From Bradyrhizobium frederickii (GTDB lineage Bacteria; Pseudomonadota; Alphaproteobacteria; Rhizobiales; Xanthobacteraceae): a stretch of 64,000 nt of DNA. Positions 8,256 through 17,280 of the stretch are shown piece after piece. Numbering within the stretch: position 1 is the stretch's first letter; each line of letters starts with the position of its first letter. The stretch lies in NCBI RefSeq assembly GCF_004570865.1, contig NZ_SPQS01000002.1, positions 496,001 through 560,000 of the forward strand, written 5' to 3'. Under the pieces are notes generated by a model. That model was not told where the DNA came from. It ran no database searches and saw only the letters and a list, made by a program, of their open reading frames with translations. The translations under genes were made by a program, and so were the position numbers.

Positions 8256-8831
8256 ATGACAAGTGCTTCAGATGCGCCTCACCCTTCCAGTCTCGGCTCG
8301 GGTATCTCGGCGCTCCATGCCAAATGGGGCTGGATCGTTGCCCTCGGCGTCGTTTACCTCATTGCCGGCTTCGTCGCGCTCGGCAGCATGATGATGGCAA
8401 CGGTGGCGAGCGTGATCGTGGTCGGCGCGATGATGATCGTTGCCGGCGTGACCGAGGTGATCGGCGCATTCCAGATGAAGAGCTGGGGCAAGTTCCTGAT
8501 CTGGGCCTTGCTCGGCGTGCTCTACATCGTTGCCGGATTCCTCACCTTCCAGAACCCGCTCTTTGCCGCCGTGCTGCTCACTCTCTTTCTCGGCGCTTCG
8601 CTGCTGGCCTCCGGCGCAGTCAGGCTGTTTCTCGCTTTCAGCATGAAGCGCGAGAGCCCGTGGGTCTGGGTGGCGCTGTCGGCCGTCGTCACGCTGCTGC
8701 TCGGGCTTTTGATCCTGGCACGCTGGCCGGTGAACAGCGTCTACATCCTCGGCCTGTTTCTCGGCATCGACCTGATCATGGCGGGTGCGGGCTGGGTCAG
8801 CCTTGGTCTCAGCTTGAAGCAGCGCCGCTAG
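8256..8831 (+). CDS. DUF308 / HdeD-family integral membrane protein
   Basis: A 191-residue protein with six hydrophobic segments in three pairs of similar hairpins, for example WIVALGVVYLIAGFVAL and FLIWALLGVLYIVAGFL, the repeat structure of DUF308. The E. coli relative HdeD is linked to acid resistance, but the molecular function is unknown. ATG 8256 follows a GCAGGAG ribosome site; the longer frame from 8205 is less likely. A FixK-type box lies upstream, so it may belong to the microaerobic response. Confidence 0.85.
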   Translation: MTSASDAPHPSSLGSGISALHAKWGWIVALGVVYLIAGFVALGSMMMATVASVIVVGAMMIVAGVTEVIGAFQMKSWGKFLIWALLGVLYIVAGFLTFQNPLFAAVLLTLFLGASLLASGAVRLFLAFSMKRESPWVWVALSAVVTLLLGLLILARWPVNSVYILGLFLGIDLIMAGAGWVSLGLSLKQRR

Positions 8832-8977
8832 CTCCTGCGCGCTGAGTGCCGGGCCAATCAGCAACTCGACGCAAGACCACCTTGCCGAACTCCGCTGAGC
8901 TGACGCGCTGACAAAAAAGCAGCGCGCCGCGCGTTCACGCCACGACGTCGCGCGGCGACAATCATCGGGGAGAAACC

Positions 8978-10189
8978 ATGAAAGCCGCTCTGGTCCTGGC
9001 CGCAGCTTTGGCTGCCGCCTGCCTGTCGACCCCTGTCTCCGCGCAAAAATCCTACGGTCCCGGCGTCAGCGACACCGAGATCAAGATCGGCAACACCATG
9101 CCCTACAGCGGACCGGCCTCGCCGCTCAGCATCACGGGCCGGGTCATCGCGGCCTATTTCGACGAGGTCAACGACAAGGGCGGCGTGAACGGCCGCAAGC
9201 TCAATCTGATCTCGCTGGACGACGCGTTCTCGCCGCCCAAGACCATGGAGGCGGCGCGGCGCCTCGTCGAGGGCGACGGCGTTGCCTTCATCTTCGCCAC
9301 CATGGGCACGGCGCCGAGCTCGGCGATCGCGAAATATCTCAACAGCAACAAGGTGCCGCAGCTGTTTTTGATCAGTTCGGCCTCGAAGTGGAACGATCCG
9401 GCCAACATGCCCTGGTCGATGGCGCTGCCCTGGGCGCCGAACTACACCAGCGAGGCCGCGATCGACGTCGCCTATGCCCGCGCCAAGAACCCGAATGCGC
9501 GCTTTGCGGTGCTCTATCAGAACGACGATGCCGGCAAGGAATATCTGCGCGGCGTCAAGGAGGCGCTCGGCGCGGACGCCGACAAGGCGATCGCGATGGC
9601 CTCGAGCTTCGAGGTCGCCGACCCAACCGTCGATTCCCAGGTGCTGACGCTGGCGAGCACCAAGGCCGACGTCTTCATGATCTATTCGGTGACGCCGCGC
9701 GCCTGCGCGCAGGCGATCCGGAAAGCGCACGAGGTCGGCTGGCAGCCGACGCGCTTCCTCGCCTCGGGCTGCGCCAACAAGGCCACCGTGATGGTGCCGG
9801 CGGGCGTCGAAGCCGGCAAGGGCGTGCTCTCGCTCGGCGCGCTCAAGCCCTTCGTCGAGCAGCCGAAGGACGATCCGGCGATGACGGCCTATATCGACTT
9901 CATGAAGAAGCGCCTGCCCAACGCCGACGTCAACAACGTCGCCGGCCTCTACGGCTACACCGTCGCCGAGGCCCTGGTGGTGCTGCTGAGGCAGTGCAAG
10001 GACAATCTGACGCGCGAGAACATCATGGCGCAGGCCGCGAACCTGAAGAGCGTGCCGCTGTCGCTCCTGATGCCCGGCATCACCCTCAACACCACGCCGC
10101 AGGATTTCCGCCCGATCAAGGACGGCTACATGCTGCAGTTCGACGGCAACGATTGGGTGGTGGCGAGCGAATTGCTGAAGGGGACGTGA
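8978..10189 (+). CDS. ABC transporter substrate-binding protein, branched-chain amino acid type
   Basis: A 403-residue periplasmic protein with a Sec signal peptide (about residues 1-22, ending PVSAQ). The mature part has the Leu/Ile/Val-binding two-lobe fold: SDTEIKIGNTMPYSGPAS at the start, FDEVNDKGGVNGRKLNLIS, and VAYARAKNPNARFAVLYQNDDAGKEY in the hinge region. No permease or ATPase genes are adjacent, so it is an orphan binding protein. In Bradyrhizobium such orphans are abundant and often sit beside catabolic genes; here an acyl-CoA dehydrogenase follows, suggesting a carboxylic or aromatic acid ligand, which is inference only. Confidence 0.92.
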   Translation: MKAALVLAAALAAACLSTPVSAQKSYGPGVSDTEIKIGNTMPYSGPASPLSITGRVIAAYFDEVNDKGGVNGRKLNLISLDDAFSPPKTMEAARRLVEGDGVAFIFATMGTAPSSAIAKYLNSNKVPQLFLISSASKWNDPANMPWSMALPWAPNYTSEAAIDVAYARAKNPNARFAVLYQNDDAGKEYLRGVKEALGADADKAIAMASSFEVADPTVDSQVLTLASTKADVFMIYSVTPRACAQAIRKAHEVGWQPTRFLASGCANKATVMVPAGVEAGKGVLSLGALKPFVEQPKDDPAMTAYIDFMKKRLPNADVNNVAGLYGYTVAEALVVLLRQCKDNLTRENIMAQAANLKSVPLSLLMPGITLNTTPQDFRPIKDGYMLQFDGNDWVVASELLKGT

Positions 10190-10216
10190 GCGATATCTCT
10201 CCGCGAGTCAGAAATC

Positions 10217-10298
10217 GTAGGGTGGGCAAAGGCGCCTTGCCCACCACCTCTCTCGGTCGCAAACAATGCGTGGGCACGCTTCGCTTTGCCCACCCTAC
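10217..10298. repeat. Palindromic intergenic repeat (family E)
   Basis: Opens with GTAGGGTGGGCAAAG and closes with CTTTGCCCACCCTAC, its exact reverse complement, with further internal pairing. The 82-nt element occupies most of the gap between the binding-protein gene and the acyl-CoA dehydrogenase gene and could act as a transcript end. Confidence 0.8.
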
Positions 10299-10336
10299 GA
10301 CGCTGACGCGCGACGAGGCGAACAGGAGGACCCACC

Positions 10337-11551
10337 ATGGACTTTCAACACTCTCCCCGTTCGCTGGAGCTTCAGGCGCGCGTCCGCCAGTTCATGCGGA
10401 CGCATGTCGAGCCGGTCGAGGAGCTCTATTACGAGCAGGTGAAGCCGGACGCCGCGCGCTACAAGACGCCGCCCGTGCTGCAGGACCTGAAGAAGATGGC
10501 GCGCGAGCAGGGGCTCTGGAACCTGTTTCTCTCCGGCGAGCACGGACCGGGTCTGTCCAATCTCGAATACGCGCCCGTGAAGGAGATCATGGGGCGCATC
10601 CTCTGGGCGCCAGAGGTTTTCAACTGCTCGGCGCCCGACGTCGGCAACATGGAGGTGCTGGCGAATTACGGCACCGAGGCGCAGCAGGAGCGCTGGCTGA
10701 AGCCGCTGCTGGAGGGGCGCATCCGTTCCGGTTTCTCGATGACCGAGCCGCAGGTCGCCTCCAGCGACGCCACCAACATCCAGTGCGCCATCACGCGTGA
10801 CGCCAGCGATTACGTCATCAACGGGCGGAAGTGGTTCACCTCGGGCGCGATGAACGAGGATTGCGAGATCCTGATCGTGATGGGCAAGACCGCGCCCGAC
10901 GATCCCGACCGTCATCGCCAGCAATCCATGATCCTGGTGCCCAGGAACACGCCCGGCGTGCGCATTGTCCGCGACATGCTCACCTACGGCTATGACGACG
11001 CCCCGGTCGGCCACCCCGAGATCGTCTACGACAACGTCCGCGTGCCCGCCGAAAACATCCTGCTCGGCGAGGGACGCGGCTTCGAGATCGCGCAGGGGCG
11101 GCTCGGTCCCGGCCGTATCCACCATTGCATGCGGCTGATCGGATGCGCCCAGCGCGCGCTCGAACTGATGTGCCAGCGCGCGGTGTCGCGTGTCGCCTTT
11201 GGCAAGCCGCTCGCCGAGCAAGGCTCGGTGCGCGAGGACATCGCGCACTCCTTCTGCGAGATCGCGCAGGCCCGCCTGCTGACGCTGCAGGCCGCCGACA
11301 AGATGGACCGCGAGGGCAACAAGGCCGCGCGCGACCTGATCGCCGCGGCCAAGATCGTGGTGCCCAGCATGGCCGCCCAAGTGATCGACCGCGCCATCCA
11401 GATCCACGGCGCCGCCGGCGTCTCGCAGGACACCTTCCTCGCCCGCGCCTATGTCTACGCCCGCTTCATCCGCATCGGCGACGGCCCGGACCAGGTGCAC
11501 CTGGCCGCGGTTGGGAAGGAGCTGATCAGGCGCGGCGGGGTGATGGGGTAG
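10337..11551 (+). CDS. Acyl-CoA dehydrogenase family protein
   Basis: A 404-residue flavoenzyme with the three-part dehydrogenase layout: N-terminal helices, a middle beta domain with the FAD-contacting [15 protein letters not shown] and [11 protein letters not shown] stretches, and a C-terminal helical domain ending [29 protein letters not shown] sequence. It belongs to the longer subgroup resembling ACAD10/11 and FadE-type enzymes that oxidise acyl-CoAs with electron transfer to ETF. The substrate cannot be told. ATG 10337 follows AGGAGG. Confidence 0.93.
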   Translation: MDFQHSPRSLELQARVRQFMRTHVEPVEELYYEQVKPDAARYKTPPVLQDLKKMAREQGLWNLFLSGEHGPGLSNLEYAPVKEIMGRILWAPEVFNCSAPDVGNMEVLANYGTEAQQERWLKPLLEGRIRSGFSMTEPQVASSDATNIQCAITRDASDYVINGRKWFTSGAMNEDCEILIVMGKTAPDDPDRHRQQSMILVPRNTPGVRIVRDMLTYGYDDAPVGHPEIVYDNVRVPAENILLGEGRGFEIAQGRLGPGRIHHCMRLIGCAQRALELMCQRAVSRVAFGKPLAEQGSVREDIAHSFCEIAQARLLTLQAADKMDREGNKAARDLIAAAKIVVPSMAAQVIDRAIQIHGAAGVSQDTFLARAYVYARFIRIGDGPDQVHLAAVGKELIRRGGVMG

Positions 11552-11607
11552 GATTGCCGCCGTCCGCCGTGCCTGGACCCGGATGCGTACGACAAGTCGT
11601 CCATCCG

Positions 11608-12753
11608 TCACTCGTCCTGGATCATGAAAGTCGGAGGAGCAATCGGCCCAACGCCATCGAATAGATCTTTCAGATGCTTGACCAGAGCCGCGCAGCGTTG
11701 CGGGTCGGGATCTCCATCCGAATAACTCGTTTCCTCGGTGCCGCCTACCACGACGCAGTCTGCACGCGGAAACACGTAACCGCTCCCACTGAAGAGATAT
11801 TGGAGCCGGGGCTGCGCCGGCAACAACACCAGCTGCCCCTTGATCGGCGCCAGATCAGGGTCGCGCCAGATAGCGTCCGAGCCCGCCCCGGTGCAATTGA
11901 TGATGATATCCTGTGCAAGGTCGCGAACCTGATCTTCATCGAAGAACTCCCTGTAGACGAATTGCACGCCATTTTTCTGCAGCTCCTGCTGGAGCTTGGT
12001 CAGGAATATCGGAGGCTCGACCAGCAGGGTTGAGTATTTCCACCCTGGTTGATTCATCGGTGTGAACGGCAGCCGGTTCAATTGAGTTCGAGGAACGAGA
12101 TCGGGCGGGACATCCTGAAACGCGGGGAGCGGAACGAGAGAGTAGTTTTCTCGGGGGGAGACACCGTAGGCGTTGCCGCGCAGCCCATGCTCCTTGTGTG
12201 AGCGGCGCAGGATCCGGATGAACTTGTCCTTTTCGCCGGGCAGATACGCCACCTTCGAGGCAGCCCATTGGCCGCCGGCGACGTTCGATGTCGTCTGCGG
12301 GATGAAATCCTTGGCAAAAACGGTCACTTGCATTCTCAATTTTTCGGTCAACCACGTCGCTGCCGTCAGACCCATGACTCCGGCCCCGAGGACAGCAACC
12401 GGCTTTCCCGCCGGGTTTGGAAACTGCGCCGTCACGATGTCCGCGACCTCCTGCGCACACCCCCAGCTCATCGTGATGCCGGCACCGCCATGCCCGTAAT
12501 TGTGAACGACGAACTTGCCGCCGCTCAGCACCTGCTTCTCCAACCGGTAGGTCTTGTTTCGATAAGGCCGCAGCGCCGTCTTGAGCGGCGTGAGCCCCGG
12601 GGCATAAGTGAAATCGGGGTTCGGCTCGACGGCCGCAACCGCATCTGCGGCCTGATAACCCCCGGTGGACTGGCTCCACGTTGCCCGCGATAGCGCCGGT
12701 GCTGCAAGCCCTACTCCGATCACACGCAAAAAGCTCCGACGTGCAAGCGTCAT
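11608..12753 (-). CDS. Tat-exported FAD-dependent oxidase, D-amino-acid-oxidase-like
   Basis: A 381-residue protein with a twin-arginine leader (ARRSFLRVIGVGLAAPALS). The FAD fold is GKPVAVLGAGVMGLTAATWL, here about 125 residues in rather than at the N-terminus; SNVAGGQWAASKV resembles the DAAO-family motif that follows the FAD fold, and a C-terminal VFPRADCVVVGGTEE is also DAAO-like. This suggests periplasmic oxidation of a D-amino acid or related amine, substrate unknown. The start at 12753 has GGGAGA upstream and places the RR motif properly; the longer frame to 12822 would bury it. It is the last gene of the four-gene operon, 76 bp after the M23-like gene. Confidence 0.78.
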   Translation of the reverse strand: MTLARRSFLRVIGVGLAAPALSRATWSQSTGGYQAADAVAAVEPNPDFTYAPGLTPLKTALRPYRNKTYRLEKQVLSGGKFVVHNYGHGGAGITMSWGCAQEVADIVTAQFPNPAGKPVAVLGAGVMGLTAATWLTEKLRMQVTVFAKDFIPQTTSNVAGGQWAASKVAYLPGEKDKFIRILRRSHKEHGLRGNAYGVSPRENYSLVPLPAFQDVPPDLVPRTQLNRLPFTPMNQPGWKYSTLLVEPPIFLTKLQQELQKNGVQFVYREFFDEDQVRDLAQDIIINCTGAGSDAIWRDPDLAPIKGQLVLLPAQPRLQYLFSGSGYVFPRADCVVVGGTEETSYSDGDPDPQRCAALVKHLKDLFDGVGPIAPPTFMIQDE

Positions 12754-12829
12754 CGTACATTCTCCCTTGCCATAAAGGGGCGGCCGCCAAATCAAAGCCG
12801 CACGCCGTTCTTCCGGCGCCATCCTGCAC

Positions 12830-14479
12830 TCAGGGAAGTTCCGTTCCCTGCATGCCGATCAGCGCCTCATACGCCCGAATAAGCGTCCAGTAGGGGGACG
12901 ACGTGCAGCCGTAGCCTCCGCAGGTTTCCGTCTGCGCGCGGATCTCGAAGTGCAGATGTGCCGTCGTGCCGTTCGGGTCGGTGTGCATCCAATTCCCGAC
13001 CTCGCCGATCTTCTTTCCGCGATCGCGGGGTACCAACTTGCCCTTCTTCAGGCCGGCGCGCCTGAGCGAGTCGGGGCTCATGTGCAGGTAAACGAAATAC
13101 ACGCCGGTATCGTCCTCGGCGATGAACTTCACAGTGTTGTTGGGCTTCCAAAGCGCGGAGCCCTTGGTCACAGCGACGACGTTGTACAGGTCGATCTTGC
13201 AACGCGTCCCGTCAAATTGGCACGCGCGGGGCCGGATGTCCTGGCCCTCGTGAGCCCTCTTTCTTGCCGGGCAGTCCTTGGGCTCCCGCGAATTGTCATT
13301 CCGTTCCTCGCAGTAATTGTCGCGCCAGGGATAGGCGTAGTTCTCCGCGTTGTCCTCGCGAGGCTCGAGGATCTTGCCCGGGTTCTGCTGGCATTTGTAG
13401 CGATTGTGTTCCACTGGGATCTTGCGACCAAGACAATCGCCGCCATGCATGAAGGTTTGTGAATTTGCGTAGGCCGCATCCAGCTCGATCGGGAAACGCA
13501 AATGACCCCCGCCCCACACAATTCTTGTCGTCACGCCTCCGAGACCGTCCTGGCCTGTTCCCCGCAGGAGATTGCCCGGCGCATGGTATGTGAAGCTCGG
13601 GCTTGTTGCCGCGGGGCGCGGCGATACGCTTCCTGCGGCATGAGGAATGGGAAGCGGCAGGCCACCGATAAGGCGGAGATCGCGAAGCATCGTCCGGAGA
13701 ATCCCCTCGACCTCCGCACAGGGGTAATCCGCAACAAACGGCGGATCGGCGGCACAGGATATGTTTGCGAAGTAGAAAACGCCGTACTTTACGAAGGTGT
13801 AAGTCAGGCCATCGTCGCTGACGTTGCGTCGGAGCCGCGGATACATGTCCTGCAGTGTCGGGTCCTCGACAACATCGCCACGGCGCGCGTCCACGTCGCT
13901 TTTGTCCTCACTGCTGGCGTCATACAGCAGGCCGGTCCCGCCGAGATGAACCTGCACGAGATCTGCGTTCACCTTGTAGCCGCCTGGGAGCAGTGACGGT
14001 TTGACGGTGAGAATGACGTCATAGCCGGTGGTCTTGCCGAGGAACTGCATTTGGCTGGCTGCGGGGCTGAGAAAGGCGTTCGTGTCCTTTGGCGCCCCGC
14101 CTCGCAAGCGTGCGAAACTGGCCACATATCGAGAGGTGTCGAACGGTGCGAGTACCGGGATCGGCACCTTGGCAATGCCCGGACTGACGCCAGCCGTGAT
14201 CGCATTGAGCAACACCAACGGCCGCAATGCCGCCTTGTCCGCAATGACACGGCCTTCGAGTCGTCGAACGATGCCTGGCGGAAGCTTTGCCGTAAGGCTC
14301 TTTGAGGGCGCCCCGAGGCTAGGCGCAATGGCCACAACGCCTTGAACCACCTCCGTCCAATCGATGTTCACGAGCTTGGCGGTCGGGACAATCTCGCTTT
14401 GCGCCATGGCGGGAACGCGAACGCCGAGGATGGCGAGCCCCAACCCTAGCGCCACCGTCCGGAAGTACATGCTCCGCAT
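12830..14479 (-). CDS. Exported protein with a C-terminal M23 (LytM-like) peptidase domain
   Basis: A 549-residue protein with a Sec signal peptide (residues 1-26, ending VPAMA-QS). The first 300 residues form an unrecognised domain with several Cys. The C-terminal part carries both M23 zinc motifs: HxxxD as H410-EGQ-D414, and HxH as H508-L-H510 in TTAHLHFEIRA, with YFVYLHMSPDSLRRAG between, as in peptidoglycan endopeptidases. A large Cys- and charge-rich insert (about 345-425) precedes the first motif. ATG 14479 has GGGGAGA; the frame extends to 14524 but that would overlap the upstream gene. It could cut cell-wall peptides or another peptide; operon neighbours act on amide bonds and amino acids. 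Confidence 0.72.
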   Translation of the reverse strand: MRSMYFRTVALGLGLAILGVRVPAMAQSEIVPTAKLVNIDWTEVVQGVVAIAPSLGAPSKSLTAKLPPGIVRRLEGRVIADKAALRPLVLLNAITAGVSPGIAKVPIPVLAPFDTSRYVASFARLRGGAPKDTNAFLSPAASQMQFLGKTTGYDVILTVKPSLLPGGYKVNADLVQVHLGGTGLLYDASSEDKSDVDARRGDVVEDPTLQDMYPRLRRNVSDDGLTYTFVKYGVFYFANISCAADPPFVADYPCAEVEGILRTMLRDLRLIGGLPLPIPHAAGSVSPRPAATSPSFTYHAPGNLLRGTGQDGLGGVTTRIVWGGGHLRFPIELDAAYANSQTFMHGGDCLGRKIPVEHNRYKCQQNPGKILEPREDNAENYAYPWRDNYCEERNDNSREPKDCPARKRAHEGQDIRPRACQFDGTRCKIDLYNVVAVTKGSALWKPNNTVKFIAEDDTGVYFVYLHMSPDSLRRAGLKKGKLVPRDRGKKIGEVGNWMHTDPNGTTAHLHFEIRAQTETCGGYGCTSSPYWTLIRAYEALIGMQGTELP

Positions 14480-14501
14480 GGCAGTCTCCCCCTCATTGTT
14501 G

Positions 14502-15209
14502 TCAGTCGCCGTCGCCAGGTCCACATGCGTTCAAGAAGCCCCGAAACACCTGGTTGCCGGGGTGATCGGCGGCGGCGAACTGCTCCTGATGCCACTGAAG
14601 GCCGATCGCAAAGGGGTGCGCTGGAATCTCGATCGCTTCGACGACTCCGTCATCGGAGTGGGCGCTGGCGATCACGGACGAGGACAACTCGCCAACGGCC
14701 TCCCGATGCAACGTATTGACCAGCATTGCGGGAACTCCGGCCAACGCCGCAAGCTTCGTGTTGGGGATGAGCGTCACATTATGCAGCGAACCGCGCTTGT
14801 CGTGCTCGACGATGGAGGCGCCGGAAGCCCTGACGTCAGACCACAACCGGCAGCCATGAAGACCAGCAAGCAACTGCATGCCCGCGCAGATCCCGAGAAT
14901 GGGCTTTTCACGGCGCAGAAATTCGCTGGTGATTTCACGCTCAATCGCCAATCGCTCCGAAGGCGGAGCCCTCGAGGGCTGGCTCTGGAGATACCAGTCG
15001 TCGGGGTAGGCGAACCGTCCCCCGACGCAAAGCAGGCCGTCGAACTCTTCGGCGACCGGCCGCACGATCTCAGGGAGGTAGGGAATGCCGAACGGCAGGC
15101 CGCCGGCATCGCGGATCGCCGTGAAGTAGTTCTTTGAGGCCTCGTAGCGGCTTGCATCGCCGCTGGTATTCTCGTCGAGGATCACCGCGATTCGTGGCGT
15201 GCGCGCCAT
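14502..15209 (-). CDS. Class I glutamine amidotransferase / gamma-glutamyl hydrolase-like (peptidase C26)
   Basis: A 235-residue cytosolic protein. The nucleophile elbow is GICAGMQLL with C108, and the His-Glu pair is H207 and E209 in LQWHQEQF; a GG motif (CVGGRFAYPDDWY) lies where these enzymes bind substrate. The set fits the PuuD/gamma-glutamyl-GABA hydrolase branch, which cleaves gamma-glutamyl amides. Its gene starts 9 bp after the upstream HTH gene and ends 22 bp before the M23-like gene, so the three are almost certainly cotranscribed. No polyamine or GABA genes are near, so the substrate is open. Confidence 0.8.
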   Translation of the reverse strand: MARTPRIAVILDENTSGDASRYEASKNYFTAIRDAGGLPFGIPYLPEIVRPVAEEFDGLLCVGGRFAYPDDWYLQSQPSRAPPSERLAIEREITSEFLRREKPILGICAGMQLLAGLHGCRLWSDVRASGASIVEHDKRGSLHNVTLIPNTKLAALAGVPAMLVNTLHREAVGELSSSVIASAHSDDGVVEAIEIPAHPFAIGLQWHQEQFAAADHPGNQVFRGFLNACGPGDGD

Positions 15210-15218
15210 GACGATTCC

Positions 15219-16037
15219 CTAAGCGACTGTTGCTCCGGCCTGCAGCTTGGACCACATCAAGGGCGTCATGATCGTCGCGTGTTCTTCGACACGCGCCATT
15301 TCGGCGGAGAGGGCTGCGTGCTCCTCCGATCCTTCCCGAATAGTCCTGCAGAGATTCCTTGGATGCGCAACCTTGATCTCGACCGGTCCATCGACAAAGA
15401 CGCAGGAGACGGTCGGCTGCCAGTACCCCTTTGGATTGCCAAACGTCAGGACCGCGCCGCGCATCTTCACCTTGGATTTGCCGAGCCGTTCCGGCTGCAG
15501 CAGAGTCAGCCTCACCTGTCCTTCGAAATACGCAGGCATGCTGAGAACGTTGCGCTCCTGGTTCATGTGCACGTTTCCGGAATATTGAATCTCATCTCGC
15601 GCGCCTGAGTCAGAGACGTAGTAGTGCAGTTCATGGAATGCCAGGCAGTCGTGACTCTCGCTTGGCCGGATGTCGAGGACACTGCAAGTAATGTTGCGGG
15701 CGGTCAGAAAGGAACGCCGGTAGAGAAAAAATCGACCACACAGGTGCTCGTAGTCGCTCGCATGATATCCTCCGAAGAGCGACGATTGACTCGGAAGCGT
15801 CATTGCGAGCCCATAGCCTCGCGGATTCAAGCCCGCGTTGGCAAGGATATTGAGGAGAGTATGCCGCTTGAGCAGAAGCTTGTCACTGTCGGGCTGGATG
15901 CATTTTTTGAACGTGTTGAGCGAGACCTTGAGAATTTGATCGGCGTATTCGGCATCATTGAGTGAAAATGTCGCGCGGTGGGCCCGCAAGTCCGCACTGA
16001 AGCGGAGAAGGTGACGTCCGGAAAGACTAGTCGACAT
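15219..16037 (-). CDS. Putative HTH regulator with unknown C-terminal domain
   Basis: A 272-residue protein, first gene of the four-gene operon. Residues 20-70 look like a Cro/CI-type helix-turn-helix (NDAEYADQILKVSLNTFKKC, then LKRHTLLNILANAGLNP). The rest is beta-rich and unrecognised, with features such as CLAFHELHYYVSD and VLTFGNPKGYWQPTVSC. It may sense a ligand. ATG 16037 is preferred over the frame start at 16079 because it has GGAGCG upstream and leaves the repeated sequence at 16067-16097 in the promoter. That repeat may be its own operator. The regulatory role is inferred from the fold and position. Confidence 0.55.
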   Translation of the reverse strand: MSTSLSGRHLLRFSADLRAHRATFSLNDAEYADQILKVSLNTFKKCIQPDSDKLLLKRHTLLNILANAGLNPRGYGLAMTLPSQSSLFGGYHASDYEHLCGRFFLYRRSFLTARNITCSVLDIRPSESHDCLAFHELHYYVSDSGARDEIQYSGNVHMNQERNVLSMPAYFEGQVRLTLLQPERLGKSKVKMRGAVLTFGNPKGYWQPTVSCVFVDGPVEIKVAHPRNLCRTIREGSEEHAALSAEMARVEEHATIMTPLMWSKLQAGATVA

Positions 16038-16066
16038 TGGGCGCTCCGACACCTGTCTAGCGCGGC

Positions 16067-16097
16067 CATTGTGACACAAAGCGCGAGCATTGTGACA
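16067..16097. promoter_or_regulatory. Two direct CATTGTGACA repeats, candidate operator
   Basis: CATTGTGACA occurs at 16067-16076 and again at 16088-16097, 21 bp apart start to start, two helical turns. They lie 30-60 bp upstream of the HTH gene in the region shared with the divergent cyclase-like gene. Further TGACAG motifs follow at about 16112 and 16124. The TGTGA core also resembles a CRP half-site, but no inverted TCACA partner is present. Confidence 0.45.
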
Positions 16098-16266
16098 GGA
16101 ATTAATACAACCTGACAGAACTTGACAGCGTCGTGGCCGTCATTGGTCGGCCAGGTGCTGATGGCAATCGCGAGATGCTGTTTTCGCTCAGGGGTCGCGC
16201 GCTCAAGCTGTGCGGCACAAGCTGATCATCCGACCAGGCTTGAACCGGACTCAGAGAGGTTACGCC

Positions 16267-16947
16267 ATGAGCGCCGCAAATCTGACAGGTATTCCTTCGC
16301 ATACGGCTGTCTGGGACGCCGCTAGCATGTCCTCGGCATGGGACATCGTGCGGGTGGAGCACGCAGCCGTCCTGTTCGCCGACATCATCGGGTCGACCTG
16401 CATGTCAGAGGAGTGGTCGCCCGCGGAGACGATCAACTTCCTGCGTAGCTTCCAGCAGCGCATGGCGATGCAAGTGATCCAGCATCAGGGCCACGTCATC
16501 CAATATCAGGGCGACGCGATCGTCGCGACATTCGGAGACTCCTATGGTGCGCGCGGCGCGCCCGCCCGCGCACTCTCCTGTGCTTTCGGCATGTTAGAGA
16601 CGATTGCGGCCTGGAGTGCCGACCGCAGCGCCCGCGGCGAATTGCCGTTGAGCATTGGCATTGGCGTGCATTATGGCGCGGTGGGCATGGGCCAGATCGG
16701 AGTGGAGCAACATCTGGAACATGCTATCGCCGGAGATACGGTCAACGTCGCGCGCAAGCTCGAAGCGCTGACACGGAAGCTTGGCGCATCGGTCGTCGTG
16801 AGCGACGATCTCCTTTGCGCGATGGGGCGGGAAGCTCATCCCGGGTTGGGGGTCGAGAAATTGAAGCCAAATGGTCGCTGCCGAATTGCCGGCCGAGCAA
16901 CCTCAATTTCGACCTGGCTGCTACCGCGAGAGGCGCTCACGGCCTGA
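16267..16947 (+). CDS. Adenylate/guanylate cyclase-like catalytic domain protein
   Basis: A 226-residue protein made of little more than a class III cyclase domain. Both metal-binding Asp are present: D39 in FADIIGSTC and D83 in YQGDAIVATFG. The usual substrate-selecting Lys before GD appears to be Gln79, and the motif normally read NxAARLE is NVARKLE (160-166), so the transition-state Arg position aligns with K164 while R163 is one residue early. It may be a weak, altered or inactive cyclase. ATG 16267 has GAGAGG upstream; the longer frame from 16210 is less likely. No sensor domain is attached. Confidence 0.82.
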   Translation: MSAANLTGIPSHTAVWDAASMSSAWDIVRVEHAAVLFADIIGSTCMSEEWSPAETINFLRSFQQRMAMQVIQHQGHVIQYQGDAIVATFGDSYGARGAPARALSCAFGMLETIAAWSADRSARGELPLSIGIGVHYGAVGMGQIGVEQHLEHAIAGDTVNVARKLEALTRKLGASVVVSDDLLCAMGREAHPGLGVEKLKPNGRCRIAGRATSISTWLLPREALTA

Positions 16948-17280
16948 TTTTCATTTGTCCACATTTCGTCCCATCGAGAATGAAGGAAAGCCCGTAAGCT
17001 AAATCTCATCTGGTGACGTCGACGATTGATAGGTGCAATAAACCGCCTTTCGGCCGTCCAATCAGGATGTCGAGGAACTGAAGTCAGCTCGTGCATCCTG
17101 CCGGTGTTTTGCCCGACGGGTCAAATCGATTTCGTAAAATCAGCAGATTGCGGCGGGAGTCGCCAAACCCTTGATAATGCTCACCCCGTCTACTGTGCAT
17201 GGGGTTGTTTTCGCAACTTTCGTTTGGAGCAGGCCGCTCCCTTTGCAGAGGCGGACGCCGCCGATCATTCCGCGCCTTGA
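16948..17280. other. Intergenic region, nothing recognised
   Basis: A 333-bp gap between the cyclase-like gene and the 3' end of the chemoreceptor gene on the other strand. It is less GC-rich than its surroundings. I see no RNA gene, convincing ORF, terminator or dispersed repeat. Confidence 0.5.

Noticed and set aside
10295..11611. 438-codon antisense frame opposite the acyl-CoA dehydrogenase gene
   Set aside because: Composition-driven shadow; the plus strand has complete dehydrogenase motifs.
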